From: Pseudomonas bananamidigenes | GTDB taxonomy: Bacteria; Pseudomonadota; Gammaproteobacteria; Pseudomonadales; Pseudomonadaceae | Length of the DNA: 64,000 nt | Direction: 5' to 3' | Assembly: GCF_001679645.1 (NCBI RefSeq) | Contig: NZ_LRUN01000036.1 | Coordinates: 1-64,000 of the forward strand | In this document: positions 58,007 to 64,000 of the stretch, piece by piece | Layout of the letters: every line of letters starts with the position of its first letter | How positions within the stretch are numbered: position 1 is the first letter of the stretch | Notes under the pieces: generated by a model | Told to the model about the DNA's origin: nothing | Database searches by the model: none | What the model saw: only the letters and a program-made list of their open reading frames with translations | Translations under genes and position numbers: made by a program

Positions 58007-58441
58007 TCAGATACCTTGGCTACGCAGCCACGCCATCAGTTGCGGCAGCGGAAACGCGCCACTCTGACGCGCCACCTCACGGCCGTTCCTGAACAGGATC
58101 AGGCTCGGAATCGAACGGATTCCCAACTGCGCCGACAACTGCTGATTGGCCTCGCTGTCCAGCTTGGCCAGCCGGCACTTGCCCGCCAGTTGCGCCGCCG
58201 CCTGCTCGAACACCGGCGCAAACGACTTGCACGGCCCGCACCAGTCCGCCCACACGTCCACCAGCAACGGCAGATCGCCCTTGATCTGACTGGCGTAATC
58301 GCCCTGCCTGAGTTCGAAAGGCTTGTTCAACAACACCTCGGACTTGCAGCGCCCGCATTTCGGGTGGTCGCTGAGGCGCTCGGCGGGGATGCGATTGAGG
58401 CCGTTGCAGGCGGGGCAGGGGATGAGGAGTGGGTCGGTCAT
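58007..58441 (-). CDS. trxC: Thioredoxin 2 with N-terminal zinc finger
   Basis: A 144-residue thioredoxin. CPAC (residues 9-12) and CGRC (29-32) form the zinc site that distinguishes TrxC from TrxA; the redox active site is WCGPC at about 68-72. It reduces protein disulfides in the cytoplasm and in other bacteria is induced by oxidants. It is convergent with parA and has selO upstream on the same strand, 80 bases away. Confidence 0.95.
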   Translation of the reverse strand: MTDPLLIPCPACNGLNRIPAERLSDHPKCGRCKSEVLLNKPFELRQGDYASQIKGDLPLLVDVWADWCGPCKSFAPVFEQAAAQLAGKCRLAKLDSEANQQLSAQLGIRSIPSLILFRNGREVARQSGAFPLPQLMAWLRSQGI

Positions 58442-58522
58442 GATCAGCTCAATGAATAAAACGGGATCGTACGACTGATCTGGAGCCGTACGGATCGATT
58501 ATCAAGGTTCAGTCGTTCCTGC

Positions 58523-60034
<1,512 letters not shown>

Positions 60035-63000
60035 TTAGTCGAGTTTGGCCGGCGGCGGCTCTTGCAACGGATTTTGCTCGTCGCTGTTCGGGGCGATGGC
60101 TTTGCTGTCGTCTTCGACCGGCACCAGTTTGTATTCCTGGCCGTGAAGGTTCTTCAGGTAAACCTCCATCTGCCGGAACGAGATGTTGATGTGCTGTTTC
60201 TTGAACTCGCGGTTGATGAAGCGGTTGACCTCGTCGATGACCGGATTGCGGTCTCCGAGGTCGCGCACGTGCATGCGCAGCTCGTGGTCGAGGGTGCTTT
60301 CACCGAAGTTGAGGAAATATACGTGCGGTTCGGGTTCTTTGAGCACGCGCGGGTTTTCCCGGGCGGCCTTGAGCAGCAGTTCCTTGACCAGATCCAGGTT
60401 CGAGCCGTAATCGACACCGAGTTTCAGCGTCACGCGGGTGATGGTGTCGGTCAGCGACCAGTTGATCAGTTGGCCGGTGATGAACGTCTTGTTCGGGACA
60501 ATGATGTCCTTGCGGTCGAAGTCGGTGATGGTCGTGGCGCGGATGCGGATCTTGCTGACAGTGCCCGACAGGTTGCCGATGGTGATGGTGTCACCGATCC
60601 GCACCGGGCGTTCGAACAGGATCATGATGCCGGAGATGAAGTTCGCGAAGATCTCCTGCATGCCGAAACCGAGGCCGACGGACAGCGCCGCCACCAGCCA
60701 TTGCAACTTGTCCCAGCTCACGCCGAGGGTCGACAGGGTCGAGACGAAACCGACCCCGGCGATCACGTAGGACAGCAGTGTGGTTGTCGCGTAGGCGCTG
60801 CCCTGGGCCAGGTTGAGTTTGGACAGCACGAACACTTCCAGCAGGCCCGGCAGGTTGCGTGCGAGCGCAAAGGTGATGCCGATGATGATCAGCGCGCCGA
60901 GCATGTCGCCGATGCTGATCGGCACCATGCTCATGTTGGCACCGGTGCCGCTGGTGTATTCGTAGAGGGTGATATTGTCGAGGTACGAGAACACCGTGAT
61001 CAGGTCGGCCCAGACCCAGTACAGCGCGGCGATGAAACCGCCGAGCAGCGCCAGGCGAATCAGGCGCAGGGACTGTTCGTTGACCTTCTCGATGTCCAGG
61101 GTCGGTTCTTCGATCACCGCTTCGCCGTCGCCCGCTTCTTTCGCTGCCTGACGCTTGGCCAGGGCGCGCTGGTAGGCCAGACGCCGGGCGGCAACCGCCA
61201 GACCGCGGACGAACGTGGCTTCGATCACCAGCCAGAACATCAGCAGATACAGGGTGTTGATCAAGCGGTCGCTGAGTTTCAGTGCGGTGTAGTAGTAGCC
61301 GAAGCACACCGCGACGAACAGCGCGATGGGCAGCAGGGTGAACATGATTCCCACGGCCTTGCGGAACAGCGAGGCGTTCTCGTGGGTCGGGCTGCTGATC
61401 AGCAGGCGGCTGAGCAGCCATGCCATCAGGGCGTAGCAGGTCAGCACCACCGGCATGCCCAGCACGTCATCGGCCAGCGCCGCCGGTTGCAGTTCGGCCA
61501 CCGCCACCACGGCCACGAGCGCCATCACCACCAGACCCAGACGACGCACCCAGCCCTGAAGGAATTCGACCTGCGGTTTCTCCCAGCGGAAGTGCAATTC
61601 GGCCACGCCGCCGGGTGCGAGGATCCGGTACGCGGTGTAGAACACCAGCCATGCCTGGCCCATTTGCAGCAGGGCTGCGCCCATGTTGGCGTTCTGGCCC
61701 CGGGCATCGATCTGCAGTGCCAGCCCGCACAGCGCCAGGCCCAGTGCCACGGGCATGGCCAGCAGGATGTTGATCAGAATCGCCTGCGGCGTGTGCCACT
61801 GGCTGTCGCGCTTGAAATGGCCGATGTCCTGATGAACCTTGTTCAGACGGGCATACAGTTGTTTGCGACGCCACAGCAGTGCACCGATCAACAGCGCCAG
61901 AGGCAGGAACAGCAGCGGACGCTGAGTCAGGCCGTCGGTCAGTTCGCTCAGGCTCGAGGCCAGCGGCAGAGTGTCGATCTGGCGTTTCAGCCGTTCCGGC
62001 ACGCCGCGAATCCATTCAGTGTCCAGCGGCTTGTTGCTGGGAATCCAGAACATCTGCTCGTCGAGGGTTGCGCGCAGGCTTTGCGCAGTGCTCAGCAATT
62101 GCTTCTGGTTCAGTTGCAGGGTGATCGATTCATTGAGCATTGCGCTCAGTTCGCGACTCAGCCGTTCCAGCAGATCGATGCGGGTGTTGGCCAGCTCCAG
62201 CAGACTCTTGCGCAGTTGCGGCGTGACTTGCTCCGGTGGCTGGGTGGACAGCAGATTGTCGACGTAAGTCGCCGGATTGCTCAGCAGTTCGCGTTGCTGG
62301 TTGATTTCGAACTGGTACAGACGAATGTCGGCGATCTGGTCTGCCAGGTCACGGTCGACCTTGAGGCGCGGCAGCGCCTGCTTCTGTTTGTAGAGAATCT
62401 TCGACAGCAACAGACTGCCCTTGAGCACGTTGATCTGTTCGTCGAGGGCCGAGTCGCTCTGGGTCACGCTGTCCAGTTGCTGCTTGGTCTGCAGATTCTG
62501 CTGGGTGAGCTGGTTGAGACGGTCGGTGCTTTTGAGCAGATAGTCGGAAAGCTTGAGGTTGGCCGCGCTTTCAGTGGCCAGCAGGGTGCTGCTGCCTGAC
62601 TTCTGTGCCTCGATCGATTGCTGCGTCACCGTTTCCTGAGACAGGGTCAGGCGCTTCTGGTTGATCAGGGTCTGCAGTTCCTGAATCTCATGGTCCAGAC
62701 GGTCGGACTTTTCCGTGAGCAGGTCGTGCTGGCTGTTGCCCAGGTCCTGCAACTGGTTGTTGCCGGCCAGTTCCTGGCGGCGCAGCGGGATCAGGGCATT
62801 GAGCGCGGACAGTTCGGCATTGAGCAGGTCACGTTGCTCGGCGCTCAGGGTCTTGCCGCTGTCCTTGCCTGTCTTGAGGATGCCGTTGATCTGCTGGATG
62901 CGGGTCTGGCTGGTGGAGATTTCGGCCTGTGCCCGCTCCGGTCGGGTCTGGGCGGTGATGATCAGGCTGTTGGCGTCCGCCAGGGCCTTTTGCAGATCGC

Positions 63001-63388
63001 TTTGCTGGGTCGAACGCTCGGTGAGTATCTGCTCCAGCTGCTGGATGCTTTCCTTGGTGAAGCGTTGCGCCACCGGCACCACGGCGGTGGCCTTGAGTCG
63101 TGCCAGTTCGCGGGTGTTTTCGATCGTCTGCTTCGGCGCGGTGGCCAGCAGTTGCTTCAGATCACTCAGTTTCTGCTCGTAGTCACGGCGGTTGTTGAGT
63201 TGGTTCAGGGTGTTTTGAAGCTGCGTCTGCAGGGTCTTCTTGTCAGCCTCGGGCAGCTTGCTGTCGGCGATCTTGTCCAGATTGGCCTGCACGGCATCGC
63301 TGGACGGCGGTTCGGCGGCCTGCAGCGGGCCGACAGTGAGACTCAGGCCCAGCAGGGCCGCGACGAAAAAGGAGCGCAGGGTAGGCAT
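60035..63388 (-). CDS. Large mechanosensitive channel, MscK/KefA type
   Basis: A 1117-residue MscS-superfamily channel. Signal peptide to about residue 25, then a long periplasmic coiled-coil domain to about 500 (many Gln/Leu heptads), about eight membrane helices, the pore-lining MscS helix (LSVGLGFGMQEIFANFISGIMILFERPVRIGD) and the cytoplasmic beta/alpha-beta domain. It relieves hypo-osmotic stress. The length fits the MscK/YjeP family. A gap of 34 bases separates it from the next gene. Confidence 0.92.
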   Translation of the reverse strand: MPTLRSFFVAALLGLSLTVGPLQAAEPPSSDAVQANLDKIADSKLPEADKKTLQTQLQNTLNQLNNRRDYEQKLSDLKQLLATAPKQTIENTRELARLKATAVVPVAQRFTKESIQQLEQILTERSTQQSDLQKALADANSLIITAQTRPERAQAEISTSQTRIQQINGILKTGKDSGKTLSAEQRDLLNAELSALNALIPLRRQELAGNNQLQDLGNSQHDLLTEKSDRLDHEIQELQTLINQKRLTLSQETVTQQSIEAQKSGSSTLLATESAANLKLSDYLLKSTDRLNQLTQQNLQTKQQLDSVTQSDSALDEQINVLKGSLLLSKILYKQKQALPRLKVDRDLADQIADIRLYQFEINQQRELLSNPATYVDNLLSTQPPEQVTPQLRKSLLELANTRIDLLERLSRELSAMLNESITLQLNQKQLLSTAQSLRATLDEQMFWIPSNKPLDTEWIRGVPERLKRQIDTLPLASSLSELTDGLTQRPLLFLPLALLIGALLWRRKQLYARLNKVHQDIGHFKRDSQWHTPQAILINILLAMPVALGLALCGLALQIDARGQNANMGAALLQMGQAWLVFYTAYRILAPGGVAELHFRWEKPQVEFLQGWVRRLGLVVMALVAVVAVAELQPAALADDVLGMPVVLTCYALMAWLLSRLLISSPTHENASLFRKAVGIMFTLLPIALFVAVCFGYYYTALKLSDRLINTLYLLMFWLVIEATFVRGLAVAARRLAYQRALAKRQAAKEAGDGEAVIEEPTLDIEKVNEQSLRLIRLALLGGFIAALYWVWADLITVFSYLDNITLYEYTSGTGANMSMVPISIGDMLGALIIIGITFALARNLPGLLEVFVLSKLNLAQGSAYATTTLLSYVIAGVGFVSTLSTLGVSWDKLQWLVAALSVGLGFGMQEIFANFISGIMILFERPVRIGDTITIGNLSGTVSKIRIRATTITDFDRKDIIVPNKTFITGQLINWSLTDTITRVTLKLGVDYGSNLDLVKELLLKAARENPRVLKEPEPHVYFLNFGESTLDHELRMHVRDLGDRNPVIDEVNRFINREFKKQHINISFRQMEVYLKNLHGQEYKLVPVEDDSKAIAPNSDEQNPLQEPPPAKLD

Positions 63389-63422
63389 AGAGACCGGTCA
63401 AGCAAGTGAGGGTGGACGCAGT

Positions 63423-64000
63423 TTAGAGGAAGAGCCCGGGGCCCGGGCGACTTCCTTCGGGGAATCTGACGCCCACTTTGGCGATCTTGTTCCCGTCCAT
63501 GACCGCGACCGTCCAGTGGGTGTTGTTCCATTCCACCTGGTCGCCGACGATCGGCGCGCCGCCGACTTTCTGGGCAATGAAGTGGCCCAGGGTCATGTCC
63601 GGATCGATACCGTCGGCCGACAGGCCGTAGAGGGCGGCAACCGCTTTGAGCTGGGCGTCTCCTTCGAGCACGAAGTCGCCGAAGAAGCGCAGATCGAGGC
63701 CCCGTTGCGGTGCCTGGCTGAACAGTTTTCCGAGGGCCGGCAGATTGTGTTCATGGCCGATGACACACAGCAAGTCATCGACTTCAAGCACCGTACTACC
63801 CGACGGATGGAGCAGTTGCTGGCCGCGAAACAGGGCTGCGATACGGGTGCCTTCGGGCATTTTCAGCTCTCGCAGGGGCGAACCGATGCACCATTTCTCC
63901 GCGCCGAGCTTGTAGACGAACAGTTCCCACTCGCTGGTGATGTGCACTTCCAGGGCCGAACGGGAGATCGGTGCAGGCTCCGGTGGCACCGTCACCTTGA
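63423..64000 (-). CDS. C-terminal part of a CvrA/NhaP2-type K+/H+ antiporter (truncated by window end)
   Basis: The last 192 or so codons of a gene that continues beyond 64000. The visible part has a TrkA-C-like domain ([42 protein letters not shown]) and a CorC/HlyC-type domain ([19 protein letters not shown] to [18 protein letters not shown]), the order found at the C-terminus of potassium/proton antiporters of the CvrA family. The membrane part is outside the window. GTG codons at 63995 and 63989 are internal rather than starts. Confidence 0.8.
   Translation of the reverse strand, partial: KVTVPPEPAPISRSALEVHITSEWELFVYKLGAEKWCIGSPLRELKMPEGTRIAALFRGQQLLHPSGSTVLEVDDLLCVIGHEHNLPALGKLFSQAPQRGLDLRFFGDFVLEGDAQLKAVAALYGLSADGIDPDMTLGHFIAQKVGGAPIVGDQVEWNNTHWTVAVMDGNKIAKVGVRFPEGSRPGPGLFL

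Overview
The window reads as chromosomal DNA of a fluorescent pseudomonad, most likely the Pseudomonas fluorescens/koreensis group. Three things support this: a medium-chain-length polyhydroxyalkanoate (PHA) locus in the order phaC1-phaZ-phaC2-phaD; the conserved run ponA/pilMNOPQ-aroK-aroB-SPOR-gltBD-hemE; and many intergenic inverted pairs of the short REP repeat GTGGGAGCGAGCTTGCTCGC that is typical of this group. Coding density is high and third positions are GC-rich. I see no rRNA, tRNA, insertion sequence, prophage or CRISPR array.

Layout. Positions 50-5220 (minus) hold the PHA locus, with a sigma-54-like promoter in front of phaC1. Positions 5479-10647 (minus) hold a small DUF971 protein, the HslVU protease behind a very good sigma-32 heat-shock promoter, a SPOR-domain membrane protein and argS. 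priA follows (minus), then divergently rpmE, a secreted nuclease whose first codons contain the rpmE terminator, and the malic enzyme maeB. ponA (minus) diverges from the tightly coupled pilMNOPQ operon, which is followed by aroK, aroB, a DamX-like protein, gltB, gltD and hemE (plus). A ynfM-like MFS exporter and its divergent LysR regulator come next, then a small accessory patch: two paralogous secreted proteins with an orphan PemK/MazF-type toxin between them.

Positions 38187-56736 (minus) are the most distinctive part: a single run of about 20 biosynthetic genes, plus one secreted protein at its end, forming an aryl polyene/xanthomonadin-type pigment-lipid operon. It has two complete ketosynthases, a truncated ketosynthase-like chain-length factor, a ketoreductase, a dehydratase, an AMP-ligase fused to a second dehydratase, two acyl carrier proteins, a thioesterase, an MIO-type aromatic ammonia-lyase, two acyltransferases, a glycosyltransferase, a methyltransferase, a halogenase-like flavoprotein, LolA and MMPL export proteins, a lipoprotein, and an unexpected CPA2-like antiporter. 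Nearly every gene junction overlaps or lies within 10 bases; the one exception in the biosynthetic part carries a REP pair.

Downstream lie an orphan ParA ATPase (plus), then trxC, selO, a giant MscK-type mechanosensitive channel and the C-terminal part of a CvrA/NhaP2-type antiporter running off the window end (all minus).

Working model for the pigment operon (inference): the lyase makes a cinnamate- or coumarate-type acid, the ligase loads it onto an ACP, the ketosynthase/ketoreductase/dehydratase set extends it to a conjugated polyene, tailoring enzymes methylate and possibly oxidise or halogenate the head group, the acyltransferases build a lipid from it, and LolA/MMPL/lipoprotein move it to the outer membrane.
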